64,000 bases of DNA from Aquincola tertiaricarbonis. GTDB lineage: Bacteria; Pseudomonadota; Gammaproteobacteria; Burkholderiales; Burkholderiaceae_C. The stretch covers positions 2,232,001 to 2,296,000 of the forward strand of contig NZ_CP097635.1 of the NCBI RefSeq assembly GCF_023573145.1, in the 5' to 3' direction. This document shows positions 43,701 through 51,344 of this stretch, one piece after another (the first letter of the stretch is position 1; each line of letters starts with the position of its first letter). Under the pieces are notes generated by a model. The model made no database searches and was not told the origin of the DNA. It saw only the letters and a list, made by a program, of their open reading frames with translations. Both the position numbers and the translations under genes were made by a program.

Positions 43701-43937
43701 ACCACCGCGGCCATGGTGTTCGGCATGCTGCCGCTGGCGCTGGCCCTGAACGAAGGCGGCGAGATCCAGGCCCCGATGGGCCGCGCCATCATCGGCGGCG
43801 TGATCACCAGCACGCTGCTCACCCTGGTGGTGGTGCCGGTGCTGTACTCCTACCTGGTGCGCGAGCGGTGCGCGCCGGCCACCGCGGCGCCGCAGCTGGG
43901 CGGCGACAAGGGCCTGGCGCCGGCCGACCGGCATTGA
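40794..43937 (+). CDS. RND efflux permease (HAE-1/AcrB-like)
   Basis: Proton-driven exporter of 1047 residues, the usual length. Twelve membrane segments are arranged as 1+5 and 1+5. Transmembrane helix 4 carries the proton-relay pair in LCIGLLIDDAIVVRENIVRH; the N-terminus NPVFAAMVMAALCVLGLFSY and the second-half segment ASLPLALIGVMLAL are typical. Two periplasmic porter regions lie between. It pairs with the adaptor upstream. Substrates cannot be told from the sequence. Confidence 0.95.
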   Translation: MWMTRVAINNPVFAAMVMAALCVLGLFSYARLGVEQLPDVAPPMAYIDVRYPGASAEAVEREVTKVIEESVNAVAGIKRITSRSFEGRSQTQVEFNLNADMSRGLQDVRDRVAMVQAAMPRDAKPPTVARVDNENSQPVVVAALLSQGRSARELSIYADQTASKRLVRVAGVARVDVAGLTKREVRIDLDPARLRAYQITPAQIATQLAAVNRDEAVGILAGGTQDAMLRVEGMVRDPKRFADAVVGLRNGLPLRLGDLGTLVEREQEPTNLARVNGRSAVTFNIFKQQDANIVATGDEIKAALDELRATLPAGMELQLIHANSDWVKHSLKGLQRTLIEGALLTIAIVFLFLHSWRSTVITGLTLPIAVVSSFIAVHAFGFTLNFMTMMALSLCIGLLIDDAIVVRENIVRHVGLGKSHRQASLDGTAEIGLAVMATTFAICAVFVPVAFMGGIVGKFFYPFGITVTVAVLVSLFVSFTLDPMLSSVWHDPPSARMKHWPVIGHAIRVTDRGMDLLHVAYERLIRWAFTGRRYGWRWLWVSPRGIVLGVGALSFVAAIGLVPLVGTEFIPQTDQGFTQLSVRMPVGASLARTDDKFRQVEQIVMAMPEVQSVSTTVGGDGEGLAVGRNVGTLNIGLKPRAERARSQKEVEDAIREALARIPGIELSVGFDRPIYVALLGSDPEGLIRLVNEFAAKVRQIPGIVDVEVSAKPGMPAYAVRLKPDAVRELGLTAPQIAASLRAYVNGEAATHWTTPDGEQVEVLLRLPERLREQVTQMRQLPVAFAANGTPITLEAVADIVPVVNPEVIRRQNLQRREAVFAGVEGRPAGDVGAEVQKLVKETQLPPGYSFDVGGATKDQQEAFTAVVAAMALAAIFIYIVLASQFGSFLQPLAIMASLPLALIGVMLALLLWHSTLNLFSMIGLVMLMGLVTKNAILLVDFANHARRQGATVAEAVLQAGLIRMRPIIMTTAAMVFGMLPLALALNEGGEIQAPMGRAIIGGVITSTLLTLVVVPVLYSYLVRERCAPATAAPQLGGDKGLAPADRH

Positions 43938-44087
43938 GGCTGGGCTGGCCGCCGCTGCAGGGCTGGCCGTCCAAGCCCAAGCCGTCTTGTAACGGCTGTG
44001 CGCTGGCGTGGAACCTGGTCGTCGCCATCCGCCTCCAACCCCGCAGCCGGCATCGTCCGGCTGCTGGCAGCACAGGACGGAGACAAG

Positions 44088-44387
44088 ATGGCGCAGTTGC
44101 AAATCCACCGGGCCCACCCCCTGGGCCTGGCAGGCGCGCGGGAGCGGGCGCGGGTGTGGGTGGAGCAGGCCGAGCGGGACTGGGGCCTGGCCTGCCAGTA
44201 CCAGGCCAGCGAAGGAGAAGACCTCGTGCGCTTCGAGCGCAGCGGCGTCTCGGGCCAGCTGCGGGTGACCGCCGATGGCTTCGAGCTGGATGCGCAGCTC
44301 GGCTTTCTGCTCAGCGCCTACCGCGGGCGCATCGAGTCGCACATCCGGGCGCAGCTCGACGAGCTGCTGGGCCCGGCGCCTCACTGA
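44088..44387 (+). CDS. polyhydroxyalkanoate granule-associated protein family
   Basis: A 99-residue protein of the PHA_gran_rgn type. It matches in length and in the stretch IHRAHPLGLAGARERARVWVEQAE, followed by a beta-rich region (RFERSGVSGQLRVTADGFELDAQLGFLLSA) and a C-terminal helix. Members occur in PHA-producing proteobacteria and may bind granules; the activity is unknown. The start at 44088 is chosen by homology. Its stop abuts the stop of the convergent transglutaminase gene within one base. Confidence 0.8.
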   Translation: MAQLQIHRAHPLGLAGARERARVWVEQAERDWGLACQYQASEGEDLVRFERSGVSGQLRVTADGFELDAQLGFLLSAYRGRIESHIRAQLDELLGPAPH

Positions 44388-45191
44388 TCAGGAGGCTGCT
44401 GCGGCGTCGGGCGGCAGCTCTTCTACCCACACGGTCATCTCCACCGTCTCCAGCTCACCGTAGTTGGAGATGAAGGCCACGTCGGCCGCGTCGCGACCGT
44501 AGGCCAGCACGATGCGGCCGCCGCGCGGGCCTGGTTGCGTGGCGTCGAAGGTGTACCAGCGGCCGCCGACGAACGCCTCGAACCAGGCATGCAGGTCCAT
44601 CGGGTCCAGCTGGTGCAGGTAGCCCACCACCATGCGCGCCGGAATCTGCAGTGCCCGGCACAGGCTGATGCCGATGTGCGCAAAGTCACGGCACACGCCC
44701 GCGCCGTCGGCCAGCGTGCCCTCGGCGTCGGTGCTGGCATCGCTGACGCCGTAGCGGTACTCGATGTGGTCGCGGATCCATTGCGTGATGGCGGTCACCT
44801 GTGGATAGCCGGGCAGCGCGCCCGCCACCACCTGCTGCGCCTTGTCCACCATGCGGTCCGAAGGGCAGTAGCGGCTGGGCAGCAGGAACTGCAGCGCGTC
44901 GTGCGGCAGCTCGGCCACCGGCGTGCGCGTGGCGGCTTCGTCCACCGCGATCTCGGCCTGCGTGTGCACCACCGATTCCACGCGGATGCGCAGCCGGCCC
45001 GCCGGCACCACGAAGCGCTGGCACAGGTTGCCGAAGCTGTCGGCGTATTCCACCGAGGCCAGGTGGGGTTCGAACAGGTAGCTCTCCTGCGCCAGCCACT
45101 GCGCGTCGCCGCTGCGCGGACGCAGCATGCCGATGCTGGGGCAGGGCGCAGGCGCCTCCACGGTGATGTCGCAACCGGCACGCAATTTCAT
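44388..45191 (-). CDS. transglutaminase-like cysteine protease family protein
   Basis: A 267-residue protein. The N-terminal beta-rich part (about 1-120) precedes a transglutaminase core with the triad visible: Cys in GAGVCRDFAHIGISLCRAL, His in DLHAWFEAFV and Asp in WYTFDATQ. Such proteins cut or cross-link peptides; the partner is unknown. The start at 45191 gives MKLRAGCDITVEA, as usual for the family. The frame stays open upstream through a 240-base region with two palindromes. Confidence 0.9.
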   Translation of the reverse strand: MKLRAGCDITVEAPAPCPSIGMLRPRSGDAQWLAQESYLFEPHLASVEYADSFGNLCQRFVVPAGRLRIRVESVVHTQAEIAVDEAATRTPVAELPHDALQFLLPSRYCPSDRMVDKAQQVVAGALPGYPQVTAITQWIRDHIEYRYGVSDASTDAEGTLADGAGVCRDFAHIGISLCRALQIPARMVVGYLHQLDPMDLHAWFEAFVGGRWYTFDATQPGPRGGRIVLAYGRDAADVAFISNYGELETVEMTVWVEELPPDAAAAS

Positions 45192-45234
45192 CGGGGTACT
45201 CCTGCCAGGTCCTGGGGGTGGGCAGTATCGCCTG

Positions 45235-45256
45235 TGCGAAAAAACGTTGTTTCGCA
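45235..45256. repeat. 22-bp near-perfect palindrome
   Basis: TGCGAAA-aAACGTTg-TTTCGCA: 7-base arms around a palindromic AACGTT core with one mismatched pair. It is AT-richer than its surroundings and lies between the divergent transglutaminase and PEP-CTERM genes, as an operator might. Confidence 0.6.
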
Positions 45257-45266
45257 GCACTGGCGC

Positions 45267-45284
45267 GACTTGTCTAGGCAAGTC
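45267..45284. repeat. 18-bp near-perfect palindrome
   Basis: GACTTG-tCTAGg-CAAGTC: 6-base arms around CTAG, again with a single mismatched pair. It begins ten bases after the preceding palindrome. Confidence 0.55.
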
Positions 45285-45432
45285 CGGCGGTGATAGTTCA
45301 CGCGCCCTGAAGTGCCTGCTGCGCAGTAGTTGGCACAGCGGGCCCCGAGGGGCCGGCGGCCCTTCGTTCAGGGGGAAGCGCCGAGGCAGGCACGTTTTGA
45401 TACTGGCGTCCTTCGATGTTCAGGACTGCCCC

Positions 45433-46077
45433 ATGACCAAAGCCTCCGCTCTCTTCGCCGCCCTTGCCGTCGCCTTTGCCGCCACCGGTGCGCAGGCCGC
45501 CACCAACCTGGTGACCAACGGCAGTTTCGAATCCACGCTGCAGGCCAGCGGCACCTGGAACATCTACCGCCACATCGACGGCTGGACCACCGGCTTGAAG
45601 GGCGTGGAAGTGCGCGACAACGTGGCCGGCCGCGCCTTCGACGGCAGCAACTTCGTGGAGCTGGACACCACCGCCAACAGCTTAATCGCGCAGACCATCG
45701 CCACCAACTACGGCGAGCACTACACGCTGAGCTTCGCCTACTCGGCCCGCCCCGGCACCGCCGGCATGCGCAGCAACACCAACGACATCCTGGTGAAGTG
45801 GGGTGCCACGCCGGTGACGCTGCTGAGCGCCACCAACAGCACCAGCAACAACCAGTGGACGACCTACAGCTTCGACGTGGTCGGCAGCAAGGGCCACTCC
45901 ACCACGCTGTCGTTCTGGGCCACCGGCAAGAGCGACAGCTACGGCGGTTCGCTGGACAACGTCTCGCTGATCAGCAACGTCACCGCCCCGGTGCCCGAGC
46001 CCGAGACCTACGCGCTGATGCTGGCCGGCCTGGCCGCGGTGACCACCATCGCCCGCCGCCGCAGCCGCCAGGCCTGA
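45433..46077 (+). CDS. PEP-CTERM sorted exported protein
   Basis: A 214-residue secreted protein. A signal peptide (about 1-22, ending AQA-A) precedes a beta-rich carbohydrate-binding-like domain starting NLVTNGSFESTL and containing GWTTGLKGVEV and GGSLDNVSLI. The C-terminus is a standard exosortase signal: VPEPETYALMLAGLAAVTTIARRRS. An exosortase (EpsH) would anchor or process it, usually in exopolysaccharide-forming bacteria; none is coded in this window. An adhesion or biofilm matrix role is likely. A terminator follows directly. Confidence 0.93.
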   Translation: MTKASALFAALAVAFAATGAQAATNLVTNGSFESTLQASGTWNIYRHIDGWTTGLKGVEVRDNVAGRAFDGSNFVELDTTANSLIAQTIATNYGEHYTLSFAYSARPGTAGMRSNTNDILVKWGATPVTLLSATNSTSNNQWTTYSFDVVGSKGHSTTLSFWATGKSDSYGGSLDNVSLISNVTAPVPEPETYALMLAGLAAVTTIARRRSRQA

Positions 46078-46103
46078 TCGGCGCTTCCTCCCTCAGCATG
46101 TTC

Positions 46104-46132
46104 GAGCCCGCCTTGTGCGGGCTCTTTTTTTT
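46104..46132 (+). terminator. intrinsic terminator of the PEP-CTERM gene
   Basis: An 8-bp stem GAGCCCGC / GCGGGCTC with a five-base loop is followed by eight T, one of the strongest in the window. Confidence 0.93.
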
Positions 46133-46220
46133 GTGCATGGCGCCCCCGGCTCGCCGCGTTCGCGGCCGCTCCGCCAGCGCCGATACTCTGCCCCGGAGAA
46201 AGTACACCGAGGAGCCCTGA

Positions 46221-48503
46221 TTGGACCTGGCTGCGCTGCAACAAACCCTGCGCGAGTTCGCTGCCGAGCGTGACTGGCAGCCCTTTCACACGCCCAAGAA
46301 CCTGGCGATGGCGCTGATGATCGAGGCCGCCGAGCTGGCCGAGATCTTCCAGTGGATGACGCCCGAGCAATCGCAGGCCGCCCACCACGACCACGTGACG
46401 CAGGAGCGCATCTCCGACGAGGTGGCCGACGTGCTGCTGTACCTGCTGCAGGTGGCCGACCACACGGCGGTGGACCTGAAACGCGCCGTCGGCCGCAAGC
46501 TGGTGAAGAACGCGCGCAAGCATCCGCCCGTCAAGCCCGGCGTGCCGGTGGGGCCGAAAGACACCGCGCTGCCGCAGACCCACGTGCTGGTGGACTGGGA
46601 GAACGTGCAGCCCAAGGACGTGGACATCCGCGCGCTGGTGTCCGACGTGACCGACGTGTGGCTGTTCCACGGCCCCAACCAGCGCAACGTGGACAAGGAC
46701 CAGACCGCTTTCGGCGACCGCGTGACCTGCGTGCCCATCTCGCGGGCGGGCAAGAACGCGCTGGACTTCCATTTGTCCTTCTACATGGGCTACATCGCTT
46801 CGCGCAATCCGGCGGCGCGCTTCGTGGTGCTGTCCAACGACCAGGGCTACGGGCCGATGCTGGAGCATGCGGTGGACCTGGGCTTCTCGGCCACGCTGGT
46901 GGGCTTCAGCCGCGCCGGCCGCGGCCGCACGGCCAGCCGCGGGGGTGCCCGTGGTGGCGCCGGGCGCGCACCGGCGACCCGCCAGGCGCCAGCGCGCGGT
47001 GGCGCCGGACGATCCGCCCCGCCGCGCTCCGCAGGTGGGCGAGCGGCCACGGAGCAGGCCCCCGATGGCCGCCCGGGCCAGCGCGGATCGGCCCCCCGCT
47101 CAGCTTCGCAGGCGGGTTCCCAGGCCGGCGCCCCGCGCGGTCAGCAGCCGGCGCCGGCACGAAGTGGCGCGCCTGCCCCGGGCCTGGCGCGCGACGAGGC
47201 CGTGCGCCAGGCGCCCACCGGGGCCCGCCGGCGTGGTCGGGGCGAAGGTGCCCGGCTGCTGGCCTCGGAGCCCGCGGCCCCCACGCTGCTGATGCCTGTG
47301 GACGCCGCCGCCACCATCGCGCCGGTGACGGACACCCCGGTGGCCGAGACCGTCGCCCCGCGAGCCACCCGTCGCGGCCGCGGTGCCGGGCGCCGGGCGG
47401 CAGAGCAGGGTGCTGCGGCAGGCGCGGCCGAGGCCTTGGCGTCCGCCGCCGACCTGCGCCCGCAAGCTGACGCGCAGGCCGACACGCCACCCATGGCGGC
47501 TGCCGCAGCACCTGCCACGGACGAAGCCGACCCGGTACCGGCCAAGCGCCCGGCGCGCAAGCGGGCCAGCCGCAGCGCCGCCGCGCCGACGATGGCCACG
47601 GACGGGGCCGCTCAGACCGTGGACGCCACGCCACGAGCCAACCGCAGCGCCGAACAGCCCGGCGCCGATGCAACCCTCCCGGCCGTGCCCGCCAAGCGCA
47701 GCCGCCGGCGCACCGTGGGCGGCGAGCCGGCGGCGGCGGTGGCCGAGGCCACGACGCCTGCCAAAACCGGCAGGGCCGGGCCTGCGACCACCGCCGCCCC
47801 GGACGAAACCGCCAAGCCGGCGCCGGCCGCCAAGCGCACGCGCCGCACGGCGGCCAAGACAGCCAGCGCCACCGCGGCCACGACCGCCGCCGAGGCAACG
47901 GCCGCGCCGCCCGTGGAAGCCGAAGCCGCGGCCGAAGCGCCCGTGCCGGCCAAGAAGGCCCGCGCTGCCAAGAAGGCACCGGCCCGCGCCGCGGCCAAGA
48001 AGACGACCCGGGCGGTGACGCCGCCCGCTGCCGCCGAAGAGGCTGTGCCGCCTGCCGCCCCCGTGCAGCCCGAGGCCCCGGTGGCGAAGCTGGAGCCCGC
48101 ACCGGCACCGCGCCGCGAACCGCCCGCGCGACCCCCTGCGTCGGTCGCACCCGTTGCACCGGCTGCACCGGCTCCCAAGGGCGGTGCGCAAGCCCGCTCG
48201 GCCGGCCAGCGCCAGGCCCAGCCGCCCGCCGGGCGCGACCACCAGCCGCAACCACAACCCGCGCGCGCTGCCCAGCCGCCTGCGCGCCCCGGCTTCGACC
48301 TCGACAAGGCCCTGCGCCATGTCGAGTCCAGCCTGCGCAAGACCGCCAACAAGCCGACGCGGCGGGCGCGGCTGCTGTCCACCATCCGCTCGCTGCTGGG
48401 CCAGCATGCCGATGAGGCCAACACCCTGGCCGTGCTGCAGCGCCTGCTCGATGCGGGCCGGGTGTCCATCGACGGGCAAGGCGCCGTGGGCTACGCGCTG
48501 TAG
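46221..48503 (+). CDS. MazG-like pyrophosphohydrolase fused to NYN/PIN-like domain with long basic tail
   Basis: A 760-residue multi-domain protein. Residues 1-102 are a MazG/dCTPase-like NTP pyrophosphohydrolase (EAAEL at 35-39, ISDEVADVLLYLL at 64-76 with metal-binding acids). Residues 119-230 are a NYN/LabA-type PIN nuclease-like domain (HVLVDWENV with Asp125 and Glu127, LDFHLSFYMG with Asp182, VLSNDQGYGPML with Asp207). About 232-690 is low complexity, rich in Ala, Pro, Arg and Lys, like a disordered RNA-binding tail. A small helical domain (about 692-760, FDLDKALRHVESSLRK) ends it. TTG at 46221 is chosen from MazG homology and GGAG seven bases before. It could hydrolyse altered nucleotides and process RNA; this is inference. 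Confidence 0.82.
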   Translation: MDLAALQQTLREFAAERDWQPFHTPKNLAMALMIEAAELAEIFQWMTPEQSQAAHHDHVTQERISDEVADVLLYLLQVADHTAVDLKRAVGRKLVKNARKHPPVKPGVPVGPKDTALPQTHVLVDWENVQPKDVDIRALVSDVTDVWLFHGPNQRNVDKDQTAFGDRVTCVPISRAGKNALDFHLSFYMGYIASRNPAARFVVLSNDQGYGPMLEHAVDLGFSATLVGFSRAGRGRTASRGGARGGAGRAPATRQAPARGGAGRSAPPRSAGGRAATEQAPDGRPGQRGSAPRSASQAGSQAGAPRGQQPAPARSGAPAPGLARDEAVRQAPTGARRRGRGEGARLLASEPAAPTLLMPVDAAATIAPVTDTPVAETVAPRATRRGRGAGRRAAEQGAAAGAAEALASAADLRPQADAQADTPPMAAAAAPATDEADPVPAKRPARKRASRSAAAPTMATDGAAQTVDATPRANRSAEQPGADATLPAVPAKRSRRRTVGGEPAAAVAEATTPAKTGRAGPATTAAPDETAKPAPAAKRTRRTAAKTASATAATTAAEATAAPPVEAEAAAEAPVPAKKARAAKKAPARAAAKKTTRAVTPPAAAEEAVPPAAPVQPEAPVAKLEPAPAPRREPPARPPASVAPVAPAAPAPKGGAQARSAGQRQAQPPAGRDHQPQPQPARAAQPPARPGFDLDKALRHVESSLRKTANKPTRRARLLSTIRSLLGQHADEANTLAVLQRLLDAGRVSIDGQGAVGYAL

Positions 48504-48521
48504 CCCTGGCCCGCGGGGCGT

Positions 48522-49421
48522 ATGGACGACGACTGGAAGCGCCTGGCGCTGTTCGCCGAGGTGGTGCGTGCCGGCTCGCTGAGCGCGGCGGCGCGGCGGC
48601 TGGGTATCAGCACTTCGGCGGTGAGCCAGCAGCTGCGCGTGCTGGAGCAGGCGCATGGGGTCACGCTGCTGCACCGCACCACCCGCAAGATCGCGGTGAC
48701 CGAGGCCGGCGCCCGCCTGGCCGACCATTGCCAGGCGATGGTGGACGCGGCCGACCGCGCGCGCCAGCAGCTGACGCTGGCGCGCGATGCGCCGCAAGGG
48801 GAGCTGCGCATCTCGGCCCCGGTGGGCTTTGCGAGGCATGTGGCGCCGGCGCTGGCGCCCTTGCTGGCGGCTCACCCCGGCCTGACGCTGCGGCTGCTGG
48901 TGGACGACGCGATGATCGACCTGGTGGATGCCCGCGTGGACCTGGCGCTGCGCGCCGGCCGACTGGCCGATTCCACCTGGGTGGCGCGGCGGCTGTGCAG
49001 TTTCGAGATGCTGCTGTGCGCAGCCCCTGCCTACCTGGCGCGGGCCGGCGTGCCGCAGGCGCCGGCCGATTTGCTGGCGCACCAGTGGATCGGCAGCGGC
49101 CAGGCGCTGTTGCTGGAGTTGAGCGGCGCGACTGGCACCGTCGAGCGCCTGCGCGTGGAGCCGCGGGCGATGAGCAACAACCAGCTGTCCTTGCAGCAGC
49201 TGTGCGTGGCCGGGCTGGGCCTCACCCTGGCCGTGCGCGCCGACGTGGAAGACGAGCTGCGCAGCGGCCGCCTGGTGCCGGTGCTGCCCGGCTGGCGCGG
49301 CCCGCCGATTCCGGTATGGGCGGTCACGCCACAGCGCGATGGCCAGCCCGCCAAGGTGCGGCATGCCGCGGCCGCCATCGAGCGCTACCTGCTCACCGTG
49401 CCGGGCGCGATCGTCGACTGA
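48522..49421 (+). CDS. LysR-family transcriptional regulator
   Basis: A 299-residue regulator. An N-terminal winged helix-turn-helix (LFAEVVRAGSLSAAARRLGISTSAVSQQLRVLEQAHGV, in short pieces at about residues 9-46) is followed by RTTRKIAVTEAG and a substrate-binding domain. It is of the CrgA-like branch that often lacks an obvious linked target. Its gene is followed by a 120-base gap with a perfect palindrome, which could be its operator for the small secreted protein gene next to it. Confidence 0.92.
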   Translation: MDDDWKRLALFAEVVRAGSLSAAARRLGISTSAVSQQLRVLEQAHGVTLLHRTTRKIAVTEAGARLADHCQAMVDAADRARQQLTLARDAPQGELRISAPVGFARHVAPALAPLLAAHPGLTLRLLVDDAMIDLVDARVDLALRAGRLADSTWVARRLCSFEMLLCAAPAYLARAGVPQAPADLLAHQWIGSGQALLLELSGATGTVERLRVEPRAMSNNQLSLQQLCVAGLGLTLAVRADVEDELRSGRLVPVLPGWRGPPIPVWAVTPQRDGQPAKVRHAAAAIERYLLTVPGAIVD

Positions 49422-49443
49422 TGTTGCAATCGCACAACTGCTT

Positions 49444-49455
49444 CCTATCGATAGG
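49444..49455. promoter_or_regulatory. perfect 12-bp palindrome CCTATCGATAGG
   Basis: A self-complementary 12-mer lies in an AT-richer gap between the LysR gene and the small secreted protein gene, 87 bases before the latter. Just after it TATCGGTA repeats part of the core. Candidate binding site, regulator unknown. Confidence 0.4.
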
Positions 49456-49541
49456 GGGTATCGGTACATAGGGATTTCCCGTAGTCTCGCTGTATTGGGG
49501 TTTCTACTGATTCCCCGGCCCAGCAACACCAAGGAAGTCAC

Positions 49542-49880
49542 ATGAACCGCTACATCGTCGCCCTCGCCGCCGCCATCGTTTCCGCAGCCGCCTCGCTGCC
49601 CGCCTCGGCCCAGGTCGAGCGTGCCGCACCGGTGATGTCCAAGCCCGCCGCCGGCATCGACGCTGCCACCTTCATCCCCGGTCACCCGGCCAGCCCGAAG
49701 TGGAAGGCCCCTGTGACCGCCCGCGCCAACGGCGAGCACCCGGCCGTGCTGGTCTCGCGCCAGGCCGCGCACATCGACGCCAACACCTTCATCGTGCAGC
49801 CGCCCGCTTCCACCGTGTGGACGCAGGCCCCGGCCGACGTCGCCGTGGTGGCGGGCTCGCCTGCCAACCCGGCGCGCTGA
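49542..49880 (+). CDS. small secreted protein with an internal duplicated motif
   Basis: A 112-residue protein. A clear signal peptide (about 1-23, ending SASA-Q) precedes a mature part of about 90 residues with two matching units: AGIDAATFIPGHPASPKW and AHIDANTFIVQPPASTVW (pattern IDA-TFI-PAS-W, 44 residues apart). No family is recognised. AAGGAAG lies about eight bases before the ATG. A GC hairpin without a T-run spans the stop codon (49872-49890). Confidence 0.75.
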   Translation: MNRYIVALAAAIVSAAASLPASAQVERAAPVMSKPAAGIDAATFIPGHPASPKWKAPVTARANGEHPAVLVSRQAAHIDANTFIVQPPASTVWTQAPADVAVVAGSPANPAR

Positions 49881-49950
49881 TCCAGCGCGCTGGCGCGCGG
49901 CCAAAGCCCGCGCACCAGCGAGCCCCCGGCCCGGCCTTTAGGCTGTGGCC

Positions 49951-50658
49951 ATGAGTCGTTTTCCTGCCGCGCCTTCCGTGGCTGCGCTGATGCTGGTGGC
50001 CGGGTTGGTTCTCTGGCACGGCCACGGCCGCTGGTGGCAGTGGCCCGACCGGCACAACCCGTGGGCGCCGCTGGCGCTGGATGAAGCGCCCGGCTGGCTC
50101 ACCCGGCACAAGCTGGGCCGGCTGACCGCGGAGCCGCAGGCCTGCCAGGCCTTCCTGCGCAGCACACCGCTGCAGTTCGAGCCGCAACCCGACCGCGTGA
50201 CCGGCCCCGGCTGTGGCTTCACGAATGCGGTGCGCCTGCGCCGCACCCACGTGCTGCTGGCCGAGCCGGTCGTGCTCAGCTGCCCGGCCGCGGCATCGCT
50301 GGCGCTGTGGGAGCGCCATGTGCTGCAGCCCGCCGCGCAGGCCACGTTGGGCCAGCCGGTGGAGCGAATGCAGCACTTCGGCAGCTACGCCTGCCGCAAC
50401 GTGTACGGCCGTGCGCAGGGTGCACGCAGCCAGCATGCCACCGCCGACGCGCTGGACGTCTCGGGCTTCGTGCTGCGGGGCGGCCGCCGCATCACCGTGG
50501 CGGCGGACTGGGCGGGGCAGGACGACGCGGCGCGCTTCCTGCGGCAGGTACATGGCGGTGCCTGCGGCCTGTTCGACGGTGTGCTGGGCCCGGCCTACAA
50601 CCGCGCCCACGCCGACCACCTGCACCTGGACCGCGGCCCCTACCGGCTGTGCCGGTGA
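49951..50658 (+). CDS. extensin-like family protein (membrane-anchored)
   Basis: A 235-residue protein with an N-terminal hydrophobic anchor (about 8-24). The rest matches the bacterial extensin-like C-terminal family: GPGCGFTNAVRL, then FGSYACRNVYGR, SQHATADALDVSGF and NRAHADHLHLDRGPYRLCR. The His/Asp residues in ATADALDVSGF and HADHLHLD are typical of a peptidase-like metal site (D,D-peptidase-type fold), so a cell-wall role is likely. An alternative GTG start lies two codons upstream. Confidence 0.88.
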   Translation: MSRFPAAPSVAALMLVAGLVLWHGHGRWWQWPDRHNPWAPLALDEAPGWLTRHKLGRLTAEPQACQAFLRSTPLQFEPQPDRVTGPGCGFTNAVRLRRTHVLLAEPVVLSCPAAASLALWERHVLQPAAQATLGQPVERMQHFGSYACRNVYGRAQGARSQHATADALDVSGFVLRGGRRITVAADWAGQDDAARFLRQVHGGACGLFDGVLGPAYNRAHADHLHLDRGPYRLCR

Positions 50659-50664
50659 GTTCGG

Positions 50665-50895
50665 TCAGCGCTGGCTGCGCGCCTTCTTCGAATCGACATC
50701 GGCCAGCTGCTGCTTGAGGAGCAGGTAGAGCACGCGGGCGTTTTCCACCGTCATCGTCAGCATGCTCGAGGGTTCGGCACCGTCGTCGTCCTGGCGGGGC
50801 ATGGGCTGCACTGCGGCATCAACGCGCGCCCGCACCAGTCCGTGGCTGTTGTTCATCAGCTTGATGCGCTGCACTTCGATCTGATAGGTCTTCAT
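50665..50895 (-). CDS. small hypothetical protein
   Basis: A 76-residue soluble protein with no recognised family. Visible parts: KTYQIEVQRIKLMNN at the start, LTMTVENARVLYLLLKQQLADVD near the end, which would form a helix, and a basic tail. ATG at 50895 is preferred to the GTG one codon upstream. Convergent with the extensin-like gene (6 bases between the stops). Confidence 0.65.
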   Translation of the reverse strand: MKTYQIEVQRIKLMNNSHGLVRARVDAAVQPMPRQDDDGAEPSSMLTMTVENARVLYLLLKQQLADVDSKKARSQR

Positions 50896-50966
50896 CACCC
50901 GAAGCGTAGCCCACCCCAGGGCGAATACCGGTCGCCGTGCTGGGCAGGGTGGCCTAGTCTGCGGGG

Positions 50967-51338
50967 ATGAACACCCCCTTCAAGACGGGCCGGGCCGTGG
51001 CCACTGTGCTGCTGGTGGCCGCCACGCAAACCGCCGTGGCCCAAGCCGATGCCTGGCCGGTGGCCGGCCGGCAGGGCGTGATCCAGGTGGTCATCGTGCC
51101 CGAGGACGCTGCGCGCGACCGCGAGGCTTATGCCCGCCAGATCGAGCGCCTGTGCCCGCCGCAGGCCACCTGCTTCATCAACTTCCACACCAACAGCACC
51201 GGCGCGCCGGTGGCGGTGCCGCTGCCCGACGCGATCGCGCAGGAGTCCACCGCGGTGTTCCGCCGCTCCATCAAGCAGGGCGGCGAGTACTTCCGCTGGA
51301 GCTGCCGCATGGGCATCGACGCCGCGAACTGCTTTTAG
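50967..51338 (+). CDS. small exported hypothetical protein
   Basis: A 123-residue protein with a signal peptide (about 1-26, ending AVAQ-A) and a mature part holding four Cys (CPPQATC and CRMGIDAANCF), which could form two disulfides in the periplasm. The fold has a VIQVVIVPED strand and the segment CFINFHTNSTGAPV. No family is recognised. Ends six bases before the convergent Nudix gene. Confidence 0.7.
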   Translation: MNTPFKTGRAVATVLLVAATQTAVAQADAWPVAGRQGVIQVVIVPEDAARDREAYARQIERLCPPQATCFINFHTNSTGAPVAVPLPDAIAQESTAVFRRSIKQGGEYFRWSCRMGIDAANCF

Positions 51339-51344
51339 GAAGTG

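Noticed and set aside
38173..43999. Shared 14-base string CTTGTAAC(A/G)GCTGT at 38173 and near 43986
   Set aside because: A one-mismatch 14-mer match is expected many times by chance in a window of this size; no palindrome or common context.
40773..44384. A 1203-codon open frame antisense to the RND permease
   Set aside because: It is a GC-bias shadow: its product is Gln/His/Ala-rich and matches no family, while the sense frame is a complete AcrB-like protein.
49872..49890. Perfect hairpin GCGCGCTG-ATC-CAGCGCGC across a stop codon, as a terminator
   Set aside because: No T-run follows; it is kept only as a note in the gene entry.
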